A stretch of 64,000 nucleotides of DNA from Streptomyces avidinii (GCF_014650695.1 NZ_BMVL01000006.1:372001-436000), one strand, 5' to 3'. Shown: positions 34,809 to 43,618, counted from the stretch's first letter. A program made the numbers and translations. The notes: a model not told the origin generated them from the sequence alone.

Positions 34809-35698
34809 ACCCTCGCCTGCTGCGCCTCTACCCGGCCGGTTTCCGCCGCGCCTTCGGCGACGAGATGGCCGAGGCCTACCGGGAGGCGACCGAGGGCGCC
34901 GGCCCGGTCACCCGGGTGCGGGAGGCCGGGGACATCGTGGCGCACGCACTGCGCCTTCGCCTGGGGATCGGGTCAGCGCACCGCGGCGGCCGCCTGTTCG
35001 CGGCGGCCGCCCCCTTCGCGCTGGCCGCGACCGGCGCGCACGCCGCCTTCCTGCTCGCCTCGACCCTCAACCTTGCCTACGTCACCGGTCGCCCCGACTT
35101 CGAGACCCCGCTCGGGTACGCGATCAACGGCTTCCACGTCCTGACCCTCATCGGTGCGGTGGTGGCGCTGAGCGGGCGTTTCGCCGTCGGCGCGCGGACC
35201 ACTTTCGCCGGGGCCGCCGGGACCGCGACCTGCCTCGTCATCGCGGTGTTGCCGGGCGCCCTGGACATGCCGCTGGAGCATCTGGCCCATCTGGTGCCAC
35301 CACTCGCGATCGCCGCCCTGCCGCTGCTCTGCCCTCCGGACCTGCATCCGCCCTGCCGGATCCGGACCACCACGGGGCTGCTGGCGCTGCTGCTCTGGAC
35401 CCCGCTGTCCGTGGTGCTCCTCGCCCTGCTCGATGCGGGCGGGTTCGGCATGATCGTGCTGTGGCGCTTCGCCGTGACCGTGCTGGCCGCCCTGGCTCTG
35501 GCGGGCCGCCCGGCCCTGTCCGGCATCCGCACCACCGGCCGGTTCGCCCTGGCCTCGGCCCCGTTCCTGGTCCTGGGCCACTTCGCGGGGGTGGTGGGCG
35601 AGGACACGGCGCTGCCGTGCCTGGCCCTGCTCGCGGCCACGGCGCTGGCCCTGCGCCTGTGGCGTCGTAGGCGCTCGAACACGGCCGGCCACGCCTGA
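34805..35698 (+). CDS. membrane protein translated with padR
   Basis: 297 residues, GTG start coupled to padR. The N-terminus NPRLLRLYPAGFRRAFGDEMAEAYREA is the conserved opening of many actinobacterial integral membrane proteins paired with PadR regulators. About seven hydrophobic segments follow. No transport or catalytic motif recognised. The regulator probably responds to a membrane-active compound or to stress. Confidence 0.8.
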   Translation: MNPRLLRLYPAGFRRAFGDEMAEAYREATEGAGPVTRVREAGDIVAHALRLRLGIGSAHRGGRLFAAAAPFALAATGAHAAFLLASTLNLAYVTGRPDFETPLGYAINGFHVLTLIGAVVALSGRFAVGARTTFAGAAGTATCLVIAVLPGALDMPLEHLAHLVPPLAIAALPLLCPPDLHPPCRIRTTTGLLALLLWTPLSVVLLALLDAGGFGMIVLWRFAVTVLAALALAGRPALSGIRTTGRFALASAPFLVLGHFAGVVGEDTALPCLALLAATALALRLWRRRRSNTAGHA

Positions 35699-35720
35699 GC
35701 CGACGGCCGGGTCGGCTGTC

Positions 35721-35776
35721 GGTCGGCGGTCGGCGGTCGGCGGTCGGCGGTCGGCGGTCGGCGGTCGGCGGTCGGC
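35721..35776. repeat. heptanucleotide tandem repeat (GGTCGGC) x8
   Basis: Eight perfect copies in the 86-base gap between two convergent genes. Flanking complementary GTCGGC/GCCGAC ends could let it fold into a terminator-like structure. Confidence 0.95.
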
Positions 35777-35784
35777 CGACGGGG

Positions 35785-36573
35785 TCAGACCTCGGCCCCG
35801 GCAGCGGTGATACGGATCTTGGACTGGCCGTGGCCGAGCTCCTCCCAGTCGTCCATCAAGCGCGCCGAAAGCCCGTGCGCGGCGGCGAGGTCGACGAGGG
35901 TCTGGGTGCGGTAGTAGAAGTCCTCGCGCAGCACCTGGTGTTCGGTGCCGGTGGTGCGGTCGAAGGTGAAGTCGAAGTGGCCGCCGGGCGCGAGCACGCG
36001 GCCCACGTGGGCGAAGCACTCCTCGATGACGTCGATCGGCGAGTGCGAGAAGACGCTGTGGGCGTGGACGACGTCGAAGTAGCCGTCCGGGAGGAAGTCC
36101 AGCGTCAGGTTCCTGGTGATGGTCAGGTGCGGCACCTTCGCCTGGAGGCCGCGCTCGGTCAGGGTCCGCTTGGCCGCGATGAGGATGTCGGGCGAGATGT
36201 CGATGCCGTAGTAGTGGCCGGCGTCGAGGTAGTCGATGAAGCGCCAGCCGGCACGGAGGTTGCCGCATCCGATGTCCAGCATGCGCGCCCCGGGCTTCAG
36301 GCCGTGCCCGAGCAGGTAGTCGAACTGCATCTGCCCGAGGGCGAGCCAGCGTTCGTGGGTCTGGCTGCCGACCGCGGCCTCGGGGTTGCGGCGGGTGTCC
36401 GAGGCCATCACGGCCCGGTAGTAGCTGACGTGGTCGGGGTGCTTGAAGGCCAGCCACCGGTCGCGGGCGGCCCGCTTGAGGTACGGGGCGATGCGGTGGG
36501 GGCGGCTCGCGGCGTAGCGGACCTTGTGGACGAGGGATTCCCGGTTCGCGGTGAGGTTCTTCCTGGTGGCCAT
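35785..36573 (-). CDS. SAM-dependent methyltransferase
   Basis: 262 residues from the ATG at 36573 (a second ATG two codons upstream exists). Motif I is RMLDIGCGNLRAGWRF, the acidic loop YYGIDISPDIL, motif II DVVHAHSVFSHSP and motif III VLAPGGHFDFTF. The basic N-terminal 60 residues (VRYAASRPHRIAPYLKRAARDRW) resemble methyltransferases of glycan or lipid pathways, but that is inference. A 21-base near-palindrome about 85 bases upstream probably controls it. Confidence 0.88.
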   Translation of the reverse strand: MATRKNLTANRESLVHKVRYAASRPHRIAPYLKRAARDRWLAFKHPDHVSYYRAVMASDTRRNPEAAVGSQTHERWLALGQMQFDYLLGHGLKPGARMLDIGCGNLRAGWRFIDYLDAGHYYGIDISPDILIAAKRTLTERGLQAKVPHLTITRNLTLDFLPDGYFDVVHAHSVFSHSPIDVIEECFAHVGRVLAPGGHFDFTFDRTTGTEHQVLREDFYYRTQTLVDLAAAHGLSARLMDDWEELGHGQSKIRITAAGAEV

Positions 36574-36655
36574 GAGCACTCCGTCTCGATCGCAACGTGA
36601 CGTCCCGACGGCAGGCAGGAGCGACTGCCGCCGGGAAGGATCTTCAGATCACACC

Positions 36656-36676
36656 ATACGTCGGTGACCGACATAT
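36656..36676. promoter_or_regulatory. palindromic operator candidate
   Basis: TACGTCGGTGACCGACATA plus one paired base each side: 9 of 10 arm positions match around a central G. It sits in an unusually AT-rich patch upstream of the methyltransferase gene. No regulator gene is adjacent. Confidence 0.5.
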
Positions 36677-36819
36677 ACAAACCACTGGAGTGTTCAGGGA
36701 AGCAGAAGGCGCCACGCGGCGTACGGAGAGTTCGCGCTATGGAAGTTGTGGTGATATCGACCAGATTGCCACTGTGTGCCCCACTGGTCCACGCAACGCG
36801 CCCGAGGTGTGACCTGTCG

Positions 36820-37644
36820 TCAGCCGCAACCCAGCAGCCGGTTGCGGAACAGGTCGAGGACCGTGTCCAGCGCCTGCCGCGTGGGCTGCCCGGGTTCGTC
36901 GATGAGATGTTCCGTCAGGACGGAGTGCGGCGCGAGGGCACTCTGCGGGTTCGCCGCGCCGGCGTCCAGTTCCACGGCGACGAAGGCATCGCCGAGTTCG
37001 CGCCGCAGGTGCGCGAAGCGGTCGCCGGGCGAGAGCCGGTCGCCCCGGAAACGCAGCCCCAGCACCTGGAGCCCGTCGCGCTCGCAGCGGCCCCGGACGA
37101 CCGCGAGGTCCTCGGGGCTGATGTCGATGGCCCCGGCGCGGCTCGCGGTGCAGGGCAGCGGCAGCGACGGTTGGGACAGCACCGGCGCGACGAGGCGCTC
37201 GTCCGTGGCCATGGCCAGCGCGAATCCGCCGGTCAGGCACATGCCGACGGCGCCGACCCCGGGGCCGCCGCAGCGCTCGTGCTCGGCGGCGGCCAGGGCG
37301 CGCAGCCACCGTACGACGCGCGAACTCCGACCGGTGGCCAGCACCGTGAACTCGCGGCTCACGCACACCTGCCACATCGACGCCGCCATGTAGCGGCCGG
37401 CGCTCGGCCACCCGACGGCGCCGGGGTTCGCGTCGCGGCCGGGTTCGCCGAAGAGTACGGGGAGCACGGCCGTGCAGCCGGTCGCCGCCACGTGCTCGGC
37501 GAACTCGATGACCTTGGGGGTGATGCCCGGGATCTCGGCCATGACGATCACGGCCGGACCCGTGCCCCGGCGCAGGATCCGGCGGGTGGCGCCGTCATGG
37601 GTGAACGTGCTCGTCTCGAACCCGCTCAGGTCGTGGTCTGCCAC
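36820..37644 (-). CDS. dienelactone-hydrolase-family protein
   Basis: 274 residues from a GTG at 37644 with GGAG upstream. Alpha/beta hydrolase of the DLH type: PAVIVMAEIPGITPKVIEFAEHVA near the start and VGAVGMCLTGGFALAMAT, where the cysteine of GMCLTGG is the expected nucleophile. The late part FRGDRLSPGDRFAHLR should carry the catalytic acid. The substrate could be dienelactone or another lactone/ester. A TACC-GATA-GGTA box lies 43 bases upstream. Confidence 0.85.
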   Translation of the reverse strand: MADHDLSGFETSTFTHDGATRRILRRGTGPAVIVMAEIPGITPKVIEFAEHVAATGCTAVLPVLFGEPGRDANPGAVGWPSAGRYMAASMWQVCVSREFTVLATGRSSRVVRWLRALAAAEHERCGGPGVGAVGMCLTGGFALAMATDERLVAPVLSQPSLPLPCTASRAGAIDISPEDLAVVRGRCERDGLQVLGLRFRGDRLSPGDRFAHLRRELGDAFVAVELDAGAANPQSALAPHSVLTEHLIDEPGQPTRQALDTVLDLFRNRLLGCG

Positions 37645-37685
37645 GCGCCCGGCTCCTTCCGGCGGCCCTCTCGGGCGACATCTTG

Positions 37686-37699
37686 TTACCGATAGGTAG
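37686..37699. promoter_or_regulatory. TACC-GATA-GGTA operator-like box
   Basis: TACCGATAGGTA has perfect 4-base arms and the shape of a TetR-family half-site pair, placed in the promoter region of the dienelactone hydrolase gene. No TetR gene is in the immediate surroundings. Confidence 0.45.
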
Positions 37700-37718
37700 T
37701 CCCTGCGGCGCCGCGTGG

Positions 37719-38545
37719 TCAAGGGGTTGCCGCCGGTTCGCCGGTGTCCCCGTTCCGCCCGGACGGCGGAGTGCGCCGGGCGGCCGGGCTGCGGCGGGGT
37801 GAGGCTGGCGTGAAGAACGCGGTGCCCGGCCGGCCGCGCGTTCCGCCGCTGCCACGCTGGGTGACATCCAGCAGATAGTCGAACACCCGCACCCGCTCCC
37901 CGGCCTGCTGAAGCAGCGCGGTGGTCGCCCGGCGTGGCCTCGTCGCCCACGCCCATGCCTCATCCAGCGATTCGGGCCGCAGACGCTCGCCACCGTGTTT
38001 CTCCAAGTAGTGCTCATGAACGGCCTCAACGGGCGTGCGGAGTAGCGACGCTGCGTGCCCCGCCCGCCTGATCTCCACAGCGGCCGTCACCAGAGCAGCG
38101 GCCCGAGGATGTCCGGGAGCGTGCGCGCTGGGGTTGGGGCTCCAGGCGTTCTGCCAGAGCCTGAGCAGTTCAGGGCCTGCCGCAAGGTACTCGGGGAGAC
38201 CGTATTCGCTTCCCAGCGTGAGCGCTCTCTCTATTCGCGGGTCCCACACGCGCAGCCTGGCCCGGTCGGTCTCGGCGGCGCTGAACAGCCGGGGAAGGTA
38301 GATACGGTGAGCTTGGTGGAGCAGGTCCGCTGCCTGTTTCGGGGCGCCGCGCGCGTCGTCCTCGCCGGTCAGCAGGGCTTCCTCAGCCGTCCGCAGGGTG
38401 GCCAGGACGACCCGGTGATGACCGTCGTTGTTCAGTCGTCGCCCGATGTCCTCGCGCCGCAGCCCGCCGCCCCGCCCGCATCGCCTCCCACGCCGATCGG
38501 GACTTCCCCGCTCTCGAATCACCCACCAGCAGTATGACTCTGAAC
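37719..38545 (-). pseudogene. remnant of a STAND-type NTPase
   Basis: The 5' part reads RVILLVGDSRAGKSRSAWEAMRAG, a Walker-A P-loop, in one frame (about 38540-38470). It then continues in another as DIGRRLNNDGHHRVVLATLRTAEEALLTGED through TPR-like helices (DLLHQAHRIYLPRLFSAAETDRARLRVWDPRIERAL, EHYLEKHGGERLRPESLDEAWAWATRPRRATTALL). Hundreds of residues that normally separate these parts in this Streptomyces ATP-binding family are missing, so a large internal deletion plus a frame change has occurred. The arginine/proline-rich end is unrelated. Confidence 0.65.
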
Positions 38546-38824
38546 ACCGCCACCGAACAGCTGATCTGCCTGCTGTCCCAGCACCCCGTCGACTGGAGCC
38601 CGCCTCGATTTCGCCGTACCCAGCACACCGCCACCCGCCTGGCACAGTGGCGCATCTGGTACGAGCAGGACCACCCATCCCTGCAAACCATCGCCGACCA
38701 GGAAAGGACCAGCTTCGCCACCGTCCGACTCGTGCTCCTCAAGAACGGCATCCGACTACGCCCCGCCGGGTCCTACCCAGGCCGCCAAGGAGAAGGTGGC
38801 CTACGACAGCGACCACAGTGGTGA
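38534..38824 (+). CDS. small helix-turn-helix protein, possibly truncated
   Basis: 96 residues. The middle holds a clear helix-turn-helix-like run, HPSLQTIADQERTSFATVRLVLLKNGIRLRPAG, common in short Streptomyces DNA-binding proteins. The flanks are weak and the tail after SYPGRQ is low quality. It faces the NTPase remnant head to head with a small overlap, so one of the two must be decayed. No ribosome site stands out. Confidence 0.4.
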   Translation: MTLNTATEQLICLLSQHPVDWSPPRFRRTQHTATRLAQWRIWYEQDHPSLQTIADQERTSFATVRLVLLKNGIRLRPAGSYPGRQGEGGLRQRPQW

Positions 38825-38881
38825 CCTGGGACATGAACCGCGAGTTCCTGCACCCGTCATCATGGGCTGGTGACGACATGG

Positions 38882-39205
38882 ATGCGGTGCTGGTGGGACG
38901 AGGAAGACGTCTGGTTCTACTTCGAGGTCGACGCCGACGGCTGGGTGACCCGGCAGATCGAGCTCCAGGGCCCTGCTCTGACTCCGATCGCAGCCGCCTC
39001 CCTCGCCGAATGGCAGCAGGCCTCCGACACAAACCGGCTCGACGAGTACGACAACAGATTCGGCATCACAGCAGAACTGCCCGTCTCCGAGTGGGAAGGT
39101 CACCATCCGGAGCAGCTGACTTCCGACGAATTCGAGGAGGTCTGGGACTCCGCCCGGCGGCAGATCGTAGCCCTGTCGCCGGGACCGCTCGCTGAGGACA
39201 GATAG
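38882..39205 (+). CDS. small acidic protein of unknown function
   Basis: 107 residues starting MRCWWDEEDVWFYFEVDADGWVTRQIELQGPALTPI; a GTG four codons upstream is possible. Acidic and aromatic, with a continuous coding character and no signal peptide. Short proteins opening with W-W-D-E-x-D-x-W-F-Y-F are familiar from Streptomyces genomes, usually next to toxins or recombination hot spots, without a known role. Confidence 0.6.
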   Translation: MRCWWDEEDVWFYFEVDADGWVTRQIELQGPALTPIAAASLAEWQQASDTNRLDEYDNRFGITAELPVSEWEGHHPEQLTSDEFEEVWDSARRQIVALSPGPLAEDR

Positions 39206-39262
39206 TCACTTGCCGTGCCCGCCCGGCCAGCTCGATCATGAAGTCTCGATCGAGGAGGCTGC

Positions 39263-39420
39263 GTGGGATTGTTCCTGTTACCTGGGAATGGTGACCTCAC
39301 CAACCCAGACATCAGCTGGTCCCATTCAGGTTTCAAGGCCTTCCGCCAGCACTTGGCGCAGGCTGAGAGTTTCTCGCTGCCGAAAATGTGGGGCTTCGGG
39401 ACTCTGTCGGGGATATCTTG
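39263..39420 (+). pseudogene. N-terminal fragment of a small cytoplasmic protein
   Basis: The frame MGLFLLPGNGDLTNPDISWSHSGFKAFRQHLAQAESFSLPKMWGFG has clear coding character and resembles the start of a family of small Streptomyces proteins, but then degenerates into unrelated text opposite the next gene. I treat it as truncated. Confidence 0.4.
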
Positions 39421-39477
39421 TGGTGCTCCTTCAAGGGCAGGGGCGGCGAGTCACTTCGCAGCCCGTTCTGCCGGCGC

Positions 39478-39927
39478 TTACTCAAGACGGAGAAGTTCTT
39501 CGGCGGAACAGTCGGAATCAGGGTCTTCTACCAGGCAGAGATTGAGTCCTCGCTCGTCCCGCCGGACCAGAGCCGACAAAAGACAGGAGTCCTTCGGATC
39601 GTCGATGCGCAGGGAGACGGTGTCGCCGCTGGTGAGCGCACCGTCAGCGAAGGAGAAACCCGCGTCGTTCGGCGAGCTGAAGAAGCTCCAGCGTCCGGTT
39701 GCAGCGTCCGGGCACGATGTGCCTCCCAACATTGCACTGGTCAGGCTTTCCCCCGTCATACCGCGGTCCGCCCGCAAATGCAGAAGAGCGCCGCCTGGAC
39801 TACTCCACTCGCCCGCAAGCGCCGACTGATCAACGCGAGCCGCGTCTCCACCCGCATCGGTGCAAGCAACGCAGGCCCACGCCAACGTAGCGACCAGAGC
39901 CGACCACCATCTCACTGAAGTGCTCAT
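39478..39927 (-). CDS. secreted or lipidated small protein
   Basis: 149 residues from the ATG at 39927 (an ATG two codons earlier is also possible). The signal sequence WWSALVATLAWACVACTD has a lipobox-like end. The mature part opens LAGEWSSPGGALLHLRADRG and contains paired cysteines (TSCPDA, KDSCLL, LNLCLV, SDCSAE) and a lipocalin-like opening (GEW). Function unknown; the LAGEW start is shared with small Streptomyces extracytoplasmic proteins. Confidence 0.65.
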   Translation of the reverse strand: MSTSVRWWSALVATLAWACVACTDAGGDAARVDQSALAGEWSSPGGALLHLRADRGMTGESLTSAMLGGTSCPDAATGRWSFFSSPNDAGFSFADGALTSGDTVSLRIDDPKDSCLLSALVRRDERGLNLCLVEDPDSDCSAEELLRLE

Positions 39928-40044
39928 CCCCATCCCACCCCCACATCCGCCCGTATGAACGCGTTCAGAATAGACGGCAGGCTCAGACGATCTCACAGTG
40001 GGAGGTCGCTGTCGCAGGGTCATGGGCCCAGGAGTACGCGTTGG

Positions 40045-40245
40045 CGCGGCCACGGGTGCGTCGCCGAGCCGGCGGACGTACCGGCCGTGCACCCGCCACG
40101 ACGGCATACCGCATCCCGGGCATCTCACCGGCAGCGTCTGACACCCCGCACGAAGCGCGATGACCCCGGCCGTTCGCTTGATCGACTCGACGACAACACC
40201 GGACAGATGCGGCAATAACCGCCCCAACACCCCTGAACCGCACAC
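40045..40245 (-). pseudogene. 5' fragment of an ISL3-family transposase
   Basis: The frame reads LLPHLSGVVVESIKRTAGVIALRAG, CPGCGMPSWRVHGRYVRRLGDAPVA, the N-terminal zinc-finger segment of ISL3-type transposases. The rest of the element is absent; a matching C-terminal scrap appears separately at about 43520. Confidence 0.65.
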
Positions 40246-40346
40246 CCGGAGACTGCCCAGCTCAGCCCTGCGACATCACAAGATCCCCGACAGAGCCCGC
40301 AATTCCCCAGGTGCTGACGTGAGCCGACTGGAGGGGACGCCCTGTG

Positions 40347-40912
40347 TCAGTCCCACCACAGCACGAGAAGAAGGTGCCGTTGGGAGGCGTCACGGTAGAA
40401 CTCTCGCAGGGCATGAAGTGTCCGAGCAGGTACTTCCTCAGGCCGCCGACGATCCTGTCCGCCCCATCGCCGATCAAGGAAGCCGCCTCTGTTTCGCCGG
40501 TCGGCAGGGCGGCCAGGAGGGCGGGAAAGTCGATCTGCCAGAGCAGTTCCGAGACGCGAGCCACTTGAGCCGCGGAGAGGGCCGTGGGAGCGGATCCGGA
40601 GGGACCGATGGAATGAGGGTGCGTGTTGAGGAAGCCGAGGTCGATTGCAGTATCGCCCGCGGTGGACTGCCGCAGAGCGTTCAGGTGGACGTCATCGAGA
40701 CCTCCCACTTCGCAGATCCGTTCGAGCATAGTCGGCGCCCAGTCCAGGTCCAGGATGTCCGCCGAAGACGGATCCCAGTGAGGATTTCCATCCAGTGACT
40801 CGCCAGCTGACTGGCGGCAGGAGGCGAGATACTCCGCTGGGATGCGGGCAAGTTGTTGAGTGACCCGGCCTACCTGCGGGGCCAGCTCATCGTTCGCGTT
40901 GGCCAAGCGCAT
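40347..40912 (-). pseudogene. DUF1877-like protein with a one-base deletion near the end
   Basis: The frame starting at 40912 (ribosome site GGGAGGGG) reads QQLARIPAEYLASCRQSAGE ... LDLDWAPTMLERICEVGG ... IVGGLRKYLLGHF and then goes off frame. From about 40411 the other frame gives ALREFYRDASQRHLLLVLWWD and a stop at 40347, the natural ending of this small-protein family. Loss of a single G (ATGGCC to ATGCC) at 40410-40414 explains it. Around 188 residues when restored; function unknown. Confidence 0.6.
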
Positions 40913-41107
40913 CATCCCCTCCCGGTGAGTGACACCGGCCGGGTCGGTGTACCCGTGGGAAAGGGTGAAGGGGAACTCCTGGGGGCTGCTGAAAGGCTCA
41001 TGACTACTCCCACATCGACGAAGTACAGCACCAGAACCTGAGCGGCCGGCCGACCGCCGAGAGCGGGGCAGGGGCCAGGTGCGGGCCCGGTTCGCCCGCA
41101 GCGGCCA

Positions 41108-41404
41108 TCACGGGGCTGGCTCGTAGACGACGGTGGTGTTCGGGCAGTCCTCCGCGACGCCGAGAAGGGCCTGGCGCTCGGTCTCGTCGGCGGCCAGGTC
41201 CCAGCGCAGCTTGGTGCCCACCCACTTGGCCACGTACTCGCAGTGGTAGCCGGCGGCCGGGGGCAGCCGCTCTGCCGGATCCCGGTCCGCCTTGCTCCTG
41301 TTCGAGGCTGCGGAGACCGCGGTCAGCGTGTCCGGGCTGTTCTGGTCGTTCGCGTACGCCTCACGCCGTGCCGCACGCCATCGGGTACCTTCCGGGCTCT
41401 TCAA
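41108..41404 (-). pseudogene. C-terminal fragment of an HNH (DUF1524-type) secreted nuclease
   Basis: 98 residues matching the end of Streptomyces HNH-family proteins: RREAYANDQNSPDTLTAVSAASNRSKADRDPAERLPP, CEYVAKWVGTKLRWDLAADETERQALLGVAEDCP. The signal peptide and the catalytic HNH/DUF1524 histidine region that should precede it are missing. Confidence 0.6.
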
Positions 41405-41511
41405 CTCGACTGGCGGGGAGCGTCATTCCAAGCAAGCGATATTCGGAAGGCTTCGGCGTCAGCGAGCCGCAGGGTTGGCGCGGCAAGACAGTTTGGTAGC
41501 AGGGGAGAAGC

Positions 41512-42147
41512 GTGCGGTCTGAGGAACTTGTGGGGTGGGAGCGGTACTTCCCGATCCGGTATCTCCTGGTGCGGGAGGACATCGGTGGTGAAGAGAAGGG
41601 CGTGCTGTGGGGGCGGTGCGCAGAGGTCGAGGGCCTGTTCATCGACGCGCCTCCGTTGCCGCGAGAGGTCCTGACGCTGCGCGGCTGCCCGCGTGAGAGT
41701 CTGCTGGTCCAGGCTGTGGCGGACAGCGCCGAACCGGTGCGGCTGCTGGCGGACGGAATGCTCTCAATCGAGCCTGTGGATCACTCGAACGACGGGCCGG
41801 CCCGCTTCTGGGACCTGGAGGACACGACTGTCCTGGCCCACTGGCCCACGCCGGGCGATCCCGGGCGCGTGGACATCGTCGTGGGCACCGGCGTCAGGGA
41901 GGACGACTTCTGGGGCGGCAAGCGGCTGCCTTCGAGTCCGCGGTTCGACCTGTGGTTCCCCTCGATCCGGGGGGACAGCCCATCGGGCGGTTGCCGTTCC
42001 ATTGACGGCCTGTTCACCCCGCGCCCGGGGCGCACTGATACGGGTGTGAGTCGCACCCGGACAGAGTGCTCGCGTCCGGGTGCGGCGCTGCCGGTGTGCC
42101 CGGCGGCGGGGTTCAGAAGGAGACGTCGAAGTAGTCGATGTCGGTGA
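41512..42147 (+). CDS. protein of unknown function
   Basis: 211 residues from a GTG. Residues 1-165 have steady coding character: WERYFPIRYLLVREDIGGEEKGVLWGRCAEVEGLFIDAPPLPREVLTL, ILSIEPVDHS-like text, and VDIVVGTGVREDDFWGGKRL. The final 40 residues are Arg/Pro-rich and overlap the convergent tpg gene, so the natural end was probably lost. I recognise no domain. Confidence 0.45.
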   Translation: MRSEELVGWERYFPIRYLLVREDIGGEEKGVLWGRCAEVEGLFIDAPPLPREVLTLRGCPRESLLVQAVADSAEPVRLLADGMLSIEPVDHSNDGPARFWDLEDTTVLAHWPTPGDPGRVDIVVGTGVREDDFWGGKRLPSSPRFDLWFPSIRGDSPSGGCRSIDGLFTPRPGRTDTGVSRTRTECSRPGAALPVCPAAGFRRRRRSSRCR

Positions 42148-42670
42148 ACTCGACCCGGAGCTGGTCGGCCCGGGTTGTTCCGCCGTCCTTGAAGTAGATC
42201 TCCTGCAGTCCCTCGGCGACGATCGCGCGCAGTTCGCGGTCGGCGGCACCCTGGGCGCGGGCGTCGAACAGGCGCTTCGCGTACGCGGCGGGCAGGTGGA
42301 CGGTGAGGCGTCGGACACGGCCGTCGTCGGTGGTGCCGACGGGGGCGGTGTATCCGAACCGGGCCCGTGTCTCGACCGTGATGCCGGTGCTGGTGGCGGC
42401 CTCCTTGCGGCGGCGGCCACGCACCACGGGCTGCCAGCGGGCCCGTACGGCTGTGTCAATGCGGTCCGCGACCGGCCTGGGCGGGGTCTTCCGGTCGCCC
42501 TTGCGATAGCGCTCCACCGACCGCTGACTGACCCCGAGCTCCGCGGCGACGGCCTTGGTCGTCTTGAGCCGCTTCACCAGGAAGTTGATCCGGCCCTGCA
42601 GGGTCTAGGGCGGCTCTTTGGTGAAGGCCTCCTGGTCGGCGCGGACGATGGTGTCCTCGATCTCTCCCAC
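42113..42670 (-). pseudogene. tpg: telomere terminal protein Tpg, interrupted by an amber codon
   Basis: From the GTG at 42670, with AGGAG upstream, the frame reads VGEIEDTIVRADQEAFTKEPP, then TAG at codon 22 (42607-42605), then TLQGRINFLVKRLKTTKAVAAELGVSQRSVERYRKG through WQPVVRGRRRK, TSTGITVETRARFGYTAPVGTTDD, RRLTVHLPAAYAKRLFDA, EGLQEIYFKDGG and FTDIDYFDVSF. This is the full Streptomyces Tpg, the protein that caps and primes linear chromosome or plasmid ends. All but the stop codon is intact; 154 residues could still be made from a GTG at 42577. No tap gene, its usual operon partner, precedes it. Confidence 0.88.
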
Positions 42671-42679
42671 AGCGGTTCA

Positions 42680-43110
42680 GCTCCTCAACAAGGGGGTCCA
42701 GGTAGCACCGCCCCGTTGTAAGCGACGGCCAGGCGCCCTCGTACGGAAACGGGAACACGGCCTCCGGTACGAGGGTGACCTTCCGCAAGGTGGCGGTCAG
42801 GCCGGTGTAGGGATCGAGCCCCTCGAACACCGGCAGCCACCACGGCTTCGCCAGCAGCCCGGTGGCCCGGACCCGGGTGAGCGGAGATCGCCGGAAGGTA
42901 CCGGCGTCGGCGGCCCGCTCCTGCCCGTCGGCGTGCAGCGCACCGAGGAACTCCTCCGACCAGGGGGTTGGTGAGCATCCACAGGTCGGTTCCCCACAGC
43001 GGGCGGCCCGTCGCAGCGTCCTGAAGGACACTGCCCATGATGCCCAGCACCACGATGCAGGCGTCCCGGGTCCGGTCCTCGAACACCGGCGGCACCCCCG
43101 CGTACGGCAG
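42680..43110 (-). pseudogene. fragment of an LCAT-like esterase with frameshift
   Basis: One frame reads DACIVVLGIMGSVLQDAATGRPLWGTDLWMLTNPLV. The next continues WSEEFLGALHADGQER, TRVRATGLLAKPWWLPVFEGLDPY and VFPFPYEGAW. This is the N-terminal part of lecithin:cholesterol-acyltransferase-like hydrolases (V-PGIMGS ... LWG), before the catalytic serine. The shift lies in the G5 run at about 42963-42967. It stops at the tpg start. Confidence 0.6.
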
Positions 43111-43126
43111 AGGGTTCCCGGTCTCA

Positions 43127-43477
43127 TCAGTGTTTGTATGCCCGGTCCGGGGTGTAGAGCAGGGGCTCGGCCCAGATGAGGTCGATGGCGTAAGGAGTGA
43201 AGGCCGAAGGGTCCTGGAGGACTCTGTCGAATTCGGTGCGGCCGGCGGCGACGACCGCGGCACGGGTGTAGAGGAAGGCGTCATCGGACAGGTCGTGTCC
43301 GTACTCCTTGCGGTCCAGCCGGTAGAGCGCCCATGACAGTTGTTCGGCAAAGCCGATGACCAGAGACAACGGGGACTGGGCAAGCCGCTTGGTGAGCGTG
43401 GCTGCAAGGGCTTCGGCGTCCGGGTCAGGTCGTGGGCCGCAGTCCTCGATGAGCTGCCAGAAGGCGTCTTCGTTCAT
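43127..43477 (-). CDS. DUF4240-like protein, truncated
   Basis: 116 residues, MNEDAFWQLIEDCGPRPDPDAEALAATLTKRLAQSPLSLVIGFAEQL, WALYRLDRKEYGHDLSDDAFLYTRAAVVAAG, matching the opening of DUF4240 proteins. It breaks off at TPDRAYKH, where family members continue with a further 15-30 residues, because the LCAT fragment begins there. The domain itself may still fold. Function unknown. Confidence 0.6.
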   Translation of the reverse strand: MNEDAFWQLIEDCGPRPDPDAEALAATLTKRLAQSPLSLVIGFAEQLSWALYRLDRKEYGHDLSDDAFLYTRAAVVAAGRTEFDRVLQDPSAFTPYAIDLIWAEPLLYTPDRAYKH

Positions 43478-43519
43478 GCTGGCGAGCTTGCCGCAGTGGT
43501 CTGACAGTCCTGGCTCTGG

Positions 43520-43618
43520 GTCACCAGTTTGCTGCGGCTGTGAGAAGGACGCGTTTGCGGAGCAGGGGAAGCTTGGCTCGTCCGAACATCTGGCATTTGA
43601 CCATCTTGATGTGATTTA
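43520..43618 (-). pseudogene. 3' fragment of an ISL3-like transposase
   Basis: The frame ends HIKMVKCQMFGRAKLPLLRKRVLLTAAANW and stops, the terminal helix of ISL3-family transposases (K-x-MFGRA-x-x-LLR-R-x-L). Nothing upstream of it belongs to the element. Confidence 0.55.

Noticed and set aside
35721..35776. Possible CRISPR array
   Set aside because: A 7-bp head-to-tail repeat without spacers is a microsatellite; no cas genes.
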